Below are positions 11,401-22,186 of a DNA stretch of 64,000 nt, piece after piece. The stretch's first letter is position 1; every line of letters begins with the position of its first letter. The notes under the pieces are model-generated. The model saw only the letters and a program-made list of their open reading frames with translations. It did not search any database and was not told the DNA's origin. A program made the position numbers and the translations under genes. Where the stretch lies: the NCBI GenBank assembly GCA_004380135.1, contig QXCR01000095.1, positions 51,308 through 115,307 on the forward strand, given 5' to 3'. This DNA is from Stemphylium vesicarium (lineage: Eukaryota > Ascomycota > Dothideomycetes > Pleosporales > Pleosporaceae).

Positions 11401-12495
11401 ATGGGTACTTTTCTCAACTCTCCAAACACACCAAAGCCGGTCCACACGTTCTACCATGACGACAACAGGTACTCAAAGCACACAGGCCATAAGGCGAACC
11501 TCTCCGGCGCAACGATGCTGGACTTGCTAAACGGCCCGGAGGGGTCTATAGCCGCGGCCTACGAATCATCCAATACTCGTCCACAGTCTTCGAAATCGCG
11601 ACGGCCTTCGCATACGCCTTCTACTAAGACTCAGCTACGACAGACCAATCGCACACTTATTGAAATCGTCCAGAACGTCCAGGTGGAACTTGCAACTCAG
11701 CGACAAGCCATGCTCGATATGCAGTCGCGCATTCTCCAGCTGGAAAGCGCTGCGTATGGCAACAACAACGAGTTTGCGCCTCGCCATACGAACCGCGCGC
11801 ACAAGAAGCGATCCGAAATCAAAGATCTTGAGGATGCCAGCCGCGAGACGCAAAAATGGTGGGACTCCTCCAGCCACCAACCCCCAAAACAGACGTTAGA
11901 GCCTCCGCGCAAAATAACAGACTTCTGGAAGTCACCCAGTCGCTTCTCAGGCTTCAACTTCAACTTCGACCTGCTAGAAACAATCCCAAGACCAAATTCC
12001 TCACACGCCCCAGAAGTCCACAACGTACCCAGTAAATGGACGTCCAGCGCGGAGGACCGAGGCGACGACAGCGACGAAAAACAGCCAAACAACAACAACA
12101 ACAACTCATTCCACACACCCGGAAACCGCAAGATCCCCCCTAGAATCACGCGCGCAAACACATCAGATCCCACATCGACCCTTTACCATGACGCCGTAAG
12201 CGACATAAAAGAGCACGTCATCGAATTCGACAAGATCAAGATCCCCACACCGCCGTTACTGCAGTCGCCGCCCAAGACCTCGCGTAGTAGGTTAGCGACG
12301 GCGTACAGCAGGGACGACGATATTACGGCGTTGCCGCGCATACCGCCTGTGCCGACGCCGGTGGTAGCGGAGACTACGCCGAGGAGCCACAAGGGGATCA
12401 GGAGTTTGCTCATGTATAGGACGTTTTCGAGGAGTTCGAGGGTGGGGGGTGAGGTTGCGGGGGAGAGGCGGTCGGGGTCGAGCATGCGTCGTTGA
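11401..12495 (+). CDS. Hypothetical coiled-coil protein, low complexity
   Basis: A single-exon ORF of 364 aa from ATG 11401. Residues about 75-115 (QLRQTNRTLIEIVQNVQVE ... MQSRILQLES) have heptad spacing and predict a coiled coil. The rest is polar and disordered, with a run of five Asn near residue 230 and many Ser/Pro/Arg. A GHKANLSGATMLDLLNGPEGS segment near residue 28 looks like a conserved short motif. There is no signal peptide or membrane segment. Function not recognised. Long uninterrupted frame and coherent composition support a real gene. Confidence 0.65.
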   Translation: MGTFLNSPNTPKPVHTFYHDDNRYSKHTGHKANLSGATMLDLLNGPEGSIAAAYESSNTRPQSSKSRRPSHTPSTKTQLRQTNRTLIEIVQNVQVELATQRQAMLDMQSRILQLESAAYGNNNEFAPRHTNRAHKKRSEIKDLEDASRETQKWWDSSSHQPPKQTLEPPRKITDFWKSPSRFSGFNFNFDLLETIPRPNSSHAPEVHNVPSKWTSSAEDRGDDSDEKQPNNNNNNSFHTPGNRKIPPRITRANTSDPTSTLYHDAVSDIKEHVIEFDKIKIPTPPLLQSPPKTSRSRLATAYSRDDDITALPRIPPVPTPVVAETTPRSHKGIRSLLMYRTFSRSSRVGGEVAGERRSGSSMRR

Positions 12496-13083
12496 GGGCT
12501 GGGAACTTGACGGATTGGACTGTCATGAGGAATCTGGTGGGCCGTATGACTGACGGTCCCGTATACGAATCCGTGCACGACATGAAGCTGAAGCGCCTCG
12601 AGCTCTGTTTTCTCTCGATCGATCAGTCGATGAAAAATTAACGTAGTCACTAGACCGAGCCGTGTCACCAAGGAGAGTGGCGCAAGACACGCCATGCACG
12701 GTCGAGACGTGTCGTTTCAAGTGCTTCATGACCCTGCGGTGGTTGGCGAAGGATCAAACAGAAAGAATCTTTCAATGAGACCACTGCGATGTGCGAGCAA
12801 GAAGTCAAAGAACCTGCGCGCCAGATGCCCGAAGTGGGCGCAAGGGAAATCGTCATGAAAGGCATGATGTGAAGAGACGCACAGACTGTACAGTATAGTA
12901 TATTTCGATTGTTTTTTGCTCATTTGTACTATGTCATATAAGCGGAAGAAAGAGAGAGGAGTATTATACAGCCAAGGCGAACGATCCAAAAACACGATTT
13001 AGCGTCAATGAAGCCTCCAAAAACGCCTCACGAACTCAATTCACATTAGTTCCTAAGCGGAAGTGCCGTCTCATAACATGCCT
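12496..13083. other. Intergenic between convergent genes
   Basis: 3' flanks of the coiled-coil gene and the Bax-inhibitor-type gene. No supported ORF. Confidence 0.55.
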
Positions 13084-14340
13084 TTATTTCCTCCTGTTTT
13101 GCTGCATGCCCAGGATTTGGACCATGCGGATGAAAATGTTAATGAAGTCGAGCTCAAGCGAGATAGACTCATTGACGGGGTCCTTGGGGATCAGGCCACG
13201 CTCAGCCGCGCGTGCATGGTTTAGCACCTTCTGCACATCATACTAAATATAAGTCAGCATTTGTCTCTTTTGCAGTTCGGGCAGGGAGTAACGAACGAGC
13301 GTAAAGCCTCCAAAGACTGCCAAGCCTCCATATAACCAGATGTTTTCGGTGACCATAAGAGTGCGGGCGGCAGTGGCGGGGATGACCAAGGGAGCGAGAC
13401 CAGAGAGGGCGACGATGGCAACGCCGCCAAGAAGAGGACCACCGAGGTACATGTACTTGTCCGTCTTTGCGGTTGCGCCGACAAAAGCGATAGATCCCAT
13501 CATTCCTACAGTGTATAGACCGGCGCGTGCGAGGATGGCAGGATGCATGAAGAACAGTGGCGATAGAAGAAGGGCTTGGGTACCGTTGAAAGCAGACCAC
13601 AGGGCGTACTTCTGGACATAACTGGACGTCATTAGCATATTTACTCTTGCCGGGACCCCAATTGATCGGAGGATATAGACTTACTTGCTGGGGCTTGTAG
13701 CCATTGTACCGTACATGCTAAATGTAGGTGTACGAAGTCAGTATATGTCTCACATGCAATTCGTACAGGGATACTTACGTCCCGATGCTGCCAACAAGCC
13801 CCACACCAAGCACAAGCCACGGGTTCGCGCTCATGAGCCTGAAGCTCCACCCATTCATGTGCAGAGCGCGGGCAGCAATACCAATCATTCCGATACCAAG
13901 GCCAGTGTGCATGAACGTGTCGTTGAGGTACTCGCGCTCAAATGGCGGCATACCGCCGTCCTCGCGCGTCTCGCGGTTGAAAATCAGATTTATGCCGAGC
14001 TGAAAAACGAAATTAGCAGACGTATTGTATGTAGCACATGCAGAGGAGGTCATACGAGCGTAGCTCCGAAAATGCCCGCGCCATACAACAGGCGCTGGCG
14101 CATGTCGCCCTGTGCCATAGGGTTGTACGCCGCCTGCTGGTAGCCTCTGCGGAAGGCTTGCTGGAACCGAGATACATTTTGCGACGAGGATACCGTGGGT
14201 TTGGCGGGCCGGAAGAGGTGCGGGTGTGCCTTGAGTGGCGTGTTGTGGAAAGCGCGGAGAGAGAGGGTTTGCGGGGTACTTTGCGTTGCTTGTCGCAATG
14301 TCGCCGTGATGGCGAATGGTCTCCGGAGGAGAGACGCCAT
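13084..14340 (-). CDS. Mitochondrial Bax inhibitor-1 family protein (GHITM/MICS1-like)
   Basis: Multi-pass protein of the BI-1 family. The mitochondrial branch (animal GHITM/MICS1) sits in the inner membrane and affects cristae and cell death. Exons (minus) 14340-14056, 13999-13779, 13717-13685, 13621-13297 and 13242-13084 give 340 aa. Residues 1-40 are Arg/Ser/Thr-rich without acids, like a mitochondrial presequence. Hydrophobic helices follow (LGVGLVGSIGT, FNGTQALLLSPLFFMHPAIL, LLGGVAIVALSGLAPLVIP, IWLYGGLAVFGGFTL). The C-terminus carries the family YDVQKVLNHA motif and an acidic NESISLELDFINIF helix. The last intron has a weak GTTACT donor but a good CTGAC branch site and TAG, and is needed to reach the YDVQK motif; reading through gives an early stop instead. 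Exon 3 is only 33 bases. Confidence 0.88.
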
Positions 14341-15331
14341 GGTTTGTGAGTTGTATGCCAGCTGCTGAAGTGGTGGTGGTGCAATGGCGGCGCCCGTGTG
14401 GTGATATAGGCAGGCGCTTTCGTTTAGATGACGTTTTAGAATGCGCGAGAATTGCCGCTAAGGTCCGCTTTAAGTCCGGGGGAAGGTTCCGCAGGGCTCC
14501 TGACCTCAATTCTTCGCCTCTAGATTCGCCGCGAAGCTCAGTATTACTTGGCTTACTTAGCAGATTCTTTTGCTCAGCCGTCGACAATGCCCCAGAATCA
14601 ATATTCAACATTCTCAACGTGGTGTACCAAGTACGACCTCTCACTAGCCTTGAGCACATGCTTAATGGCGCCAAGAGACCCCCGAAGCTTCCTTCCAGCC
14701 CCAGCTTCGAACACACGGCGCGCAAAGTACATTCACACGATCATGGATCGTTAGCGCTCCCGACCGCAGACTGCTGTCTGAATTGTCATATCTTGCGCTC
14801 GCCATTGAGAGTTGCATTGAGAACGTAAAGTACATGTCATCATAGTCAACTAGAAATACACCTCTTGACAAGATAGCCTCACATCGCGTGACGCTGGGCA
14901 AAAAATATCCGAGTCAATGCGGCCACCCTTCGCATCTTGTCACTTCACTTGCCGACTGGCAAAGATTTCTCCCTGTGGGCATTTGCCTTGTATCGTGGTT
15001 TTGAAGGAACATTACGACTTCGTATCACAGTTTTGATTACATGAATTATCAAAGTTAGCCAGCTTCAGCTGGGGTTCAGTGAGTGCGATTCCCTCTTCCT
15101 AGCCGACGAAGGAGAAAGGAAATGGAGATTCGAATGCCTCGATGTTGAGGGGAGGCCAAGGATAGCTTTGGAAGATCAACTGCCTTCTAAATGTGAGAAG
15201 ACCACAAGTGGATCATTGGCGAAATGGCGGGGTGATCGAACCGTTTTGGTGCGGTCCAAGTACAAAGTGAATAGCTTCTTCAACGGGGAAAACTAAACAA
15301 GACCGTTGCCATCATCCTCTAACTAGCCTCT
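14341..15331. other. Intergenic, no gene seen
   Basis: Upstream region of the Bax-inhibitor-type gene and 3' flank of the MFS remnant. Long ORFs crossing it overlap the gene on either strand and look like shadows. Confidence 0.5.
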
Positions 15332-16076
15332 TCAAGCACTGGCTTTCTTTTTGTTCGTGTTGTCCCATTTCGTGGCCAAGCTGGTATTGGCAGTGATGCC
15401 ACAGGATGCGATAGTAATTGCGAACGCAACCTTGATACCCCAGGTATAGGCACGAATGACGCCGTTCAGCTCGGCACCGTGGAAAACCTGACGCAGGGCT
15501 GTAGCGCCCGTAGATATGACTAGAGAGTGGTCTACATTTGGTGCGGTACTATGAAGCTTGCGCAAGAGCTGGTTATCGAAGCCGGACTGTGCGGCTGCGA
15601 TCATGAATGTAGCACCGATAGATCGAGCGACTGTTCGCGAGAGATACAGTCAGCTTCAGAATCGATAACATCCCTTAGGATTAAGCGGGAGAAGGCTTAC
15701 AAATGATTATGGCAGTCACAGGAGCGAGATCGGTTGGCGCGGCGAAAGCCTGCGCAATGATGAGCGGGATCTGGAGGCCCATGCCGTATCCAAAGCCCGC
15801 CAACATCTGGTATCCAACCCATTTGCCTGTCAATGTTCCGATATCAAGGGTGTACAATAGACCGGCGGAGATGGTCACAACCACAGAGCTGGCCAGGAGA
15901 AATGGGGCGGCGATACCCGTCTTCGAGATGGCTTTGCCAGAGGCAAATGTGGAAATGCTGAACAAGGCGATGAGAGGAATGTTGCGCACGCCAGAGCTAA
16001 TGGAAGGCAGATATGGCAAAGGGTGACAAGATATGAGATGTGACACGCCGGCTGCCCCGCTAAAAGACCAACCCAC
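15332..16076 (-). pseudogene. 5'-truncated MFS transporter (C-terminal half only)
   Basis: Codes only for the last third to half of a drug-efflux-type major facilitator. It starts near SSGVRNIPLIALF and ends after the terminal helix AFAITIASCGI. Exons (minus) about 16076-15701 and 15630-15332 join as IIFARSIGATFMIAAAQ, a typical end-domain sequence, through a GT-AG intron. The N-terminal helices and the family motifs of the first half are absent; 16077-17000 holds nothing transporter-like. An ATG at 16111 (MSIPRPSMATSR, then a GTGGGT donor) could let software build a model, but the product could not be a complete 12-14 helix transporter. Confidence 0.7.
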
Positions 16077-16111
16077 CTTGAAGTTGCCATGCTCGGCCGT
16101 GGTATAGACAT

Positions 16112-17161
16112 CGCTCTATCTTCACAAGACTAGATTACACATTTTAAACATCATCAACGTTTAGAATAAATGCGTGTGACTCATGACAAGACTATGCTCA
16201 CGTATGTGGAGTTTGAAGATGAACCAACGTTCCAAAGATGGTCATTCGGCTTGCGCGAAACCAGAACAGAGTTCGAAGATGGTTCGTGAGCAAGCAAGGG
16301 CCACCCGCCCACGCCTTTCTTCAACCCCACGTCATCGACTTGCGCATTAATCGCCCGCCATCGACATCGCCTCCATTGCCTCATCATCACCAGATATACA
16401 CCTCTATGTCGTTTCTCCTCCTGCGATCATCACGTTCCACTCTCTCGGCAAGATGCCACCACGTCGTTTCTTCTCCCACGACCATCACGTTCCACGTTTT
16501 CCGCAGGACGCCTCTGCCCTCGCCATGGCAACACGTCCAAGCCTTCCGGCAGTCGTGTCGATAAACAGAGTTTAACTCCGCCGCGCAAGGCGACTTATGA
16601 CAGCGGCTGTTATATATAGGCCTAATATTAGCTAGAACCATAGGTCATAAAGTTGTATGCGTGTGATATATGCGAGACATTCACTCAGTTCTTACTCAAG
16701 TCGGGAATTAACTTAGTATTTAATTAGGAGACGCAATGCCCTTAGTACCGACCACGTTTGCTCATTCACGTAGAGCCCACATATGTTCACTTTCTACTGC
16801 TAGATAAGTGAAAGGCACAGTGGAAAACTGCCTACAGCACCAAAATCAACCGCCGGGTATCACTTCACAACGTCGGGGCCCAACTCAGGAGTCAAAGCCA
16901 TTCTGAACCGCTACTTTCAGGTCTGTTCAACCGCACGACATTGATAATCGTTCCGAGCTCAAGCCTTAAGAAGCACGGCAGAGACAGCATCCAAAACCAC
17001 TAAGAGTGCAGCAAACAGTCGGAAGTTTGCCTCTTTCGCAGCAGGATAACAGTCAAAGGTCGACCAGTTCTCGCTCGATCGTAGCACGAGCACAGATCTC
17101 CGCTGCTGTTTCCACTCAGGCACCTACGCCTGCGCTAGATATCGGTTCAAGATCTACACCC
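16112..17161. other. Intergenic; small presequence-like ORF
   Basis: Mostly featureless. A 52-codon ORF at 16406-16564 starts MSFLLLRSSRSTLSARCHHV, rich in Leu/Ser/Arg and acid-free like a mitochondrial targeting peptide, but stops at once. An AT-rich tract (TATATATAGGCC...) follows at about 16610-16720. It could be the orphan first exon of a lost gene. Confidence 0.3.
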
Positions 17162-17866
17162 ATGCCGTCTCCGTCAACCAACATCCATAATGACGACCTT
17201 GCTCTGCCCCAGCATGGTCTCCAATTCAGAAACGTGGAAGAAGCCTTACAACATCTAGCGACGTACCCCCTCCCTCACGACTACCAACCTCCACAGGGTG
17301 ACGCCACGTTATGCCAGGATCCTGCATCACGAGTACTCTACATCCGCCAGCTCTACGACGCCTTTCTCGATACTGGTTCATGTATCGACCGCGGCAACGC
17401 AAAAAACGCCGTCGTCCACTTCCAAAATGTCGAAAACGGAACCTCAATCTACAAACCTCGCAACATTGAAACGTGCTGCCACCGACTTCTCGATATCGCC
17501 ATCGATCTGCACACGCGGGATCCGCGCAGCCTAAACGTGTTTGACCAAGGGAGAATGGCCAACGTGTTCAAGTTCCGTAAGCTGACGTTTGCACGTCGGG
17601 TTGATGCTTTGTGTGAGCTGTTGAAGTTGAGTAAGGCGAGGTGTAGGTCTTTGATGGGGTTCGATGGGCTGGAGATGGCGGTTGCGACGGCACCGTTGAT
17701 GGTGAAGCAGGCAAAGTCGAACGCTAAGCAGAATGAGAAGAGGACCGAGATTTTTGCTGCAGCAAAGGCGGCGCGGAATGCTAAGAGGACTGGAGATGGA
17801 GATAAAGACCATGTTGAGGATGAGGAGATGAAGATTGAGGATTGGCATGCTGTCTGCCATCGGTGA
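17162..17866 (+). CDS. Hypothetical protein, paralogue of the gene at 18573
   Basis: The open frame runs from about 17006 to 17866. The first in-frame ATG is 17162 (MPSPSTNIHND, 234 aa), but a GTGCAG acceptor-like site at 17006-17011 allows an upstream exon. Seen: an N-terminal Ser/Thr/Pro-rich tail, then a helical domain with RVLYIRQLYDAFLDT, IETCCHRLLDIAIDLH, LTFARRVDALCELLKLSKARC and GLEMAVATAP, and a charged Ala/Lys/Glu-rich C-terminus. The same order of motifs occurs in the neighbour at 18573-19931. No signal peptide or membrane segment. Function not recognised. Confidence 0.6.
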   Translation: MPSPSTNIHNDDLALPQHGLQFRNVEEALQHLATYPLPHDYQPPQGDATLCQDPASRVLYIRQLYDAFLDTGSCIDRGNAKNAVVHFQNVENGTSIYKPRNIETCCHRLLDIAIDLHTRDPRSLNVFDQGRMANVFKFRKLTFARRVDALCELLKLSKARCRSLMGFDGLEMAVATAPLMVKQAKSNAKQNEKRTEIFAAAKAARNAKRTGDGDKDHVEDEEMKIEDWHAVCHR

Positions 17867-18572
17867 TGTTCAAGATCGATGCGGCTTGCATCATGCGTCA
17901 CTGAAGGGAAGAATGCTTTCGAGATTCTCATTTCCTCTCGAACCCTCGTGAGGCTTTGTAACTGCGTCTTCTACGACATTCAGGATCAATCCTATGCAGA
18001 GAATCGAAGAACATCTCCGAACAGCCACCAAACTAACGTCCCAAAGCTACTGATGTGATGCAATACGATGTCAACTCAAATTGTTTTGAGAAGTACAACG
18101 GGCAGAAAGGAACCTTTCACATTACTGGCGCACATCGCTTACTTATGAATCTAGTCCGCATTATGTTCTCAAATCTGAACCAGATAGGTCGCCTCAAGGA
18201 TCCAGAACCGACAATCCGCTGTGAGAACCTTCGCCAACATATTCTCACCTCGTCGGAGCTTCCCAGCACGACTCCCCACACGTCGCACCTTTCACAGATC
18301 ACTTCTTCCCGAAGCACCGCCGCGCAACTATCCGTACTTTTCACCACCTTGAACCTACAACATGTGATTGTGCATTCACTAAGCGCTCACCGCGTACCCA
18401 CACAGCATTCACCGCGCCGCAGTATTTCACCACTCCCTACTCATTTCCCCACAACCCCAATTCTCACAGTTTGCAATTGAACACACAACTCGAACCTCTT
18501 CTACACTTTCACTCTTAACCCACGAAGACATCGACCGTCTCTCGCACAGCTTTCTTACGAACCCCAAACACA
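17867..18572. other. Intergenic between paralogues
   Basis: Promoter and leader of the downstream paralogue. Nothing else recognised. Confidence 0.5.
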
Positions 18573-19931
18573 ATGTCCTCACCAACACCCAACAACGACG
18601 AAGACACACACATACCAGGCTACCAACCCGATTTTCACCTTCAAGCTCGTTCTCCAGGTGTTGATGGCATGGTGCAGCAGCTGTGGGAAAGAGAGTTTGT
18701 GGCTGCGCTGTCGGGGTATGGACGGCCGTGTGGGAGGGATGTTTATGAGCAGGGTGGATCGGTAGGGAACGGTGTTCAGATGCAACAGCAACAACAGGTG
18801 GTTAGGCAGTTGTTTTCGCCTGTTTGGGGAGAGGCAGAGTGGGGTGGTTTGGGTGGGGCATTTGGCGGTGGGTATGCTGGGGGTTATGTCGGGGATGGAA
18901 GGGGGTCTTATGTTGCTGCTGCGACGGCGGGTGCGGGGCGGGATGATGGGGGGACGTATGGGTCTTCCATTTTCGCCCAACAGCAGGTTGGTTACGGACG
19001 CCAAAATGCGATTCCACAAGTTCGAGCGAACTGGCAGCCTCTCGTCCGCACAGTATTTGAACACGTCAGTCGAGGTATGGGTGCAGTACCAGACCCGTCT
19101 GATCGGCAGCAGCCTCGCTACAAGGCTACGGCGGCGAACCGAGCTCACAGGAGGTGGGATCCGTATCAAAACGCAGCATCGACACGGAGAGGCCAAAACA
19201 TCCACGCGGCATCGATTTCTCGCAGTCAACACCAGATCAACAATGCTCGCCAAGCCACGCCGCCACAATCCAGAGAAGATCAGAAGCCTCAAGAACCTAC
19301 CGCATCAGTGAAAGCCGGTATACCCTTCTTCACCTCCTTCGCCCAAGCCAAAGCATCCATCCCTGCCCAAGACTGGCGCTGTCCAGCCTCCGACGACACC
19401 CTTCCAACCACACCCGCCGCCCGTCAAGGCTACTTAACCCAGCTCCTCTCCGCCCTCAATAACACAAAAAACACACTCGACACCCCAGGTCTCACCTTCA
19501 CCAAGCGCTGGTCCACCACCTCCACCACCAACCCCTCCCCATCTCACCCACCCTACTACACCCCCCAAGCCAAAGAGTCCCTCTGCTGGCTCATCCTCAC
19601 CCTCGCCGAGCGCCTGCACACCGCCGGCCCCAGCGCAGCCTTCACATCCTTCGACGCCGCCTTCTGGGCCGACGCGAAGCGAACGCGCGACTGGAGTTTC
19701 CGCGAGAGGATTACCCGGATCGCGGAGTTGCTGGCACGTTCGAAGAGTAAGTGTGATGCGTTGTTGGGTGGGTGTGGGTTGCAGCTTTTGGTGGGGAATC
19801 CCGAGGAGAGGCTCGGGGCGGCGGTTGCAGATGGGAGGGGGAATGAGAGGAGGAGGGTGCTTTTGGGGGGTGGGGTTGTTGAGGTAGGGAAGGGGAAAGG
19901 AGAGGGGGATGAGGTGGAGATGGAAGGCTAG
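18573..19931 (+). CDS. Hypothetical protein, paralogue of the gene at 17162
   Basis: A single exon of 452 aa from ATG 18573 (MSSPTPNNDED). Residues about 60-130 are very Gly-rich (GGLGGAFGGGYAGGYVG...), followed by a basic linker and a C-terminal domain from about residue 250: FFTSFAQAKASIPAQDW, DDTLPTTPAARQGYLTQLL, ESLCWLILTLAERLHTAGP, FDAAFWADAKRTRDWSFRER, ITRIAELLARSKSKCDALLGG. These match motif for motif the domain of the upstream gene (AFLDT, IETCCHRLLDIAIDLH, TFARRVDALCELLKLSKARC), so the two are diverged tandem duplicates. No known domain name was recognised. The Gly-rich tail suggests disorder; location not inferable. Confidence 0.65.
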   Translation: MSSPTPNNDEDTHIPGYQPDFHLQARSPGVDGMVQQLWEREFVAALSGYGRPCGRDVYEQGGSVGNGVQMQQQQQVVRQLFSPVWGEAEWGGLGGAFGGGYAGGYVGDGRGSYVAAATAGAGRDDGGTYGSSIFAQQQVGYGRQNAIPQVRANWQPLVRTVFEHVSRGMGAVPDPSDRQQPRYKATAANRAHRRWDPYQNAASTRRGQNIHAASISRSQHQINNARQATPPQSREDQKPQEPTASVKAGIPFFTSFAQAKASIPAQDWRCPASDDTLPTTPAARQGYLTQLLSALNNTKNTLDTPGLTFTKRWSTTSTTNPSPSHPPYYTPQAKESLCWLILTLAERLHTAGPSAAFTSFDAAFWADAKRTRDWSFRERITRIAELLARSKSKCDALLGGCGLQLLVGNPEERLGAAVADGRGNERRRVLLGGGVVEVGKGKGEGDEVEMEG

Positions 19932-22186
19932 GGGTGTGGATGGTTGTGGTGTTTGTGGAGAGAAGGATTATGGGAGAATTGACAGTCCGCGGAGCTGTGG
20001 TCCCTGCGATGGATACAGATCAGGCAGTGGGCTTGGGGCTTATTGTCGTCTGGACCCAGGCTGGGTAGCTGGAATGCGACTAGCACACATCTTTGCCATT
20101 GGCTCGGATGTGAATGGTACTCAAAGCGCACCTCAGTATGAATCAGATCATATTTACGCCTGCAACTCGCTGACTAGTCGTATCGGAGCAGTTCCCCAAT
20201 TGACCTACTCTATTCAACAGAAAGTGAAGTGTATCTCCCGAGTCTTTTCGCGACAATGCCATGGCTCACCTCCCGTATCGAAGTGAACAGATATCGCCTA
20301 GAAGAAGTGAAGTCGGAACTGTTTCTCAAGGATTCCTGTCGATCCGCAGCCGCATAACCGCGTAGAATTGCGGCCGCGGCCAAACATGATTGCCACGCTG
20401 ATATCAGAGCCGCATATGCAGGGCGAGCGACCATCGGGTGTATTCGCGAGGTGTGTGATTGGTGTTCCTATCGTGATCTGTCTTCGGCATATTCGCCGTT
20501 CCTAGGTCCCCCGCCCTCTGCCCAGACTTTTGGCGGCGCTACTGGAATGAACTCGAGGTGAAAACTTGGTCTAACTTTAATGCATTTCTGCCACTAGGTC
20601 ATTCTCTTTTGGTCAAGTATGCGATTACAAGTCTTCCGGTGAAGCCCTCGCGACGGGTTTGATGGCGTCGCTAGCTTACACTGGCTTTCAATGCGAGAAT
20701 TTACTACTGTCGTAGCTCAGAATAGAGCTGAATATTGAGATTCTGGGGTTCAGGCACCACCTCGGCGCATGCGACTCAGGCCTTTGATTTCTTCTTAGTC
20801 ATCTCACAGCCCAGCTCGACAACCCCGTGATCGGACGACTATCAAAGGATGCAGACATGGGATTAGTAAACCAGGAAAAGTTAGACTCAGCAACCTCGCG
20901 AGTAAGGGCAGTCGGGTCGGCGTTTGATGTTGAAGTTGTGATGGTGTAAAGGATTTAGCGTGGCGCGGGTGCGCGCCCCCATCCACACGTTATCGCCTTT
21001 GCCGTCATCTCCACCTCACCCAATTGTTGATCTGGGCTCTGCATCCTACACGAACCATTTCCGGTCTTTCTGCGCGTCAGCAGAGACCGGGTCAGGCCAC
21101 CTCCCGCCTGCCTATATAGCCAAGACTCTTTGCCTCAGCGCGCCTTGCCTCTCCGCCTCGTGCGCGAATGTTGTTCATCCAGCCGCGTGCGCGAAACTCT
21201 CCACCAGTGCAGGACCCGCAAACCGCACCATCGGTCCTTTCCCCAGTTCCTGAGCTGCATGTGACGCCAAAAAGACACAACCAGAAAGATGTGACTGGTT
21301 GTCCACGCCTCCGATATCAGGAATGCCAGAGGTCGCGATGCTGAGTTTTCGTCGCGCATTCTCCCGAACGAACGAACGATGGGTGTTGAAAGAAGCCCAC
21401 TCAAGGAAGCTCGGCTGACGACGAAGTATCTTGGCCTTCGTATGCGCCGCTCCCCATCTTGGCCGCCTGAGGTGGTGAAAGCTTCGGCACCCGCGGCGGC
21501 ATGGCTGCTTCATTGCGGGGTCAATTGCCAAGTTTTGTGGCTGCCTCACTGGCTTGAGGCTTCTTTGCAAGCAGGTGGCGCGAGAAGCTTCTCCAGCGCT
21601 TAGAGAGCTTGGATGAACACAAGCACAGAACGGTTTTCGGTGTTACTATGCATGTCGGCGCAATGATAAGATGTGGTCGCACGAGCAGCTGTCGACCAAA
21701 GTTACCACAATGTGGGAAAGGCGAAAAAAAGGACCCCATGGGGAAGAGGTCAACGGCGTGCAGAGATCATCACACCCACTTCTTTTCACCCGCGCTCAAA
21801 GGATTCCCTGATACGTCCGATCCGACCCCGGATCATGTCCTGTTCCCTCACTCGTGCTCTTACGCTAGCCGGGTCCACAGAAATGCTTAGTGCGTTATAG
21901 CGCGCTTGGCAGCCTGGAGATGGTTACATTCACTGTGCATCTCCCAACAGCCATTGCACGGAGGACCTTGGCAGGCCTTGGCTCGCATCAAGACTCTGCC
22001 GCGGGCTGACATGGGCGTTGATAGCATCGTTACGAGGCGAGGGGACTTGTTCAGCCGATAGAGATATAGGTATATATTCGGTCCCCCGCGCCCGATCTTG
22101 GAGTCAGCATTGCGATCGGACTTGCGCCTACTTTCACGGGCAGTCTTATTTTTGTTCAGTTGCTCTCAAGTCTATCTTTTGATACA
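19932..22186. other. Long intergenic region
   Basis: No gene supported; candidate ORFs on both strands are short and feature-free. The last 120 bases form the promoter of the carboxylate transporter. Confidence 0.5.
22071..22087 (+). promoter_or_regulatory. TATA element and CreA-type CCCCGC
   Basis: TATATATT at 22071-22078 is 109 bases before the transporter ATG, with CCCCGC directly after it. The CreA/Mig1 consensus is SYGGRG, and Jen1-type genes are glucose-repressed in known species, so carbon repression is a reasonable guess. Confidence 0.35.

Noticed and set aside
11017..11457. 146-codon minus ORF at the coiled-coil gene promoter
   Set aside because: Overlaps start and leader of a better-supported gene; no features.
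13775..14725. 316-codon minus ORF across the Bax-inhibitor gene
   Set aside because: It is genuine exon 2 read through intron and antisense promoter sequence; splicing gives a much better family match.
18579..19292. 237-codon minus ORF opposite the Gly-rich paralogue
   Set aside because: Antisense shadow of GC-rich, low-complexity coding sequence; no motif.
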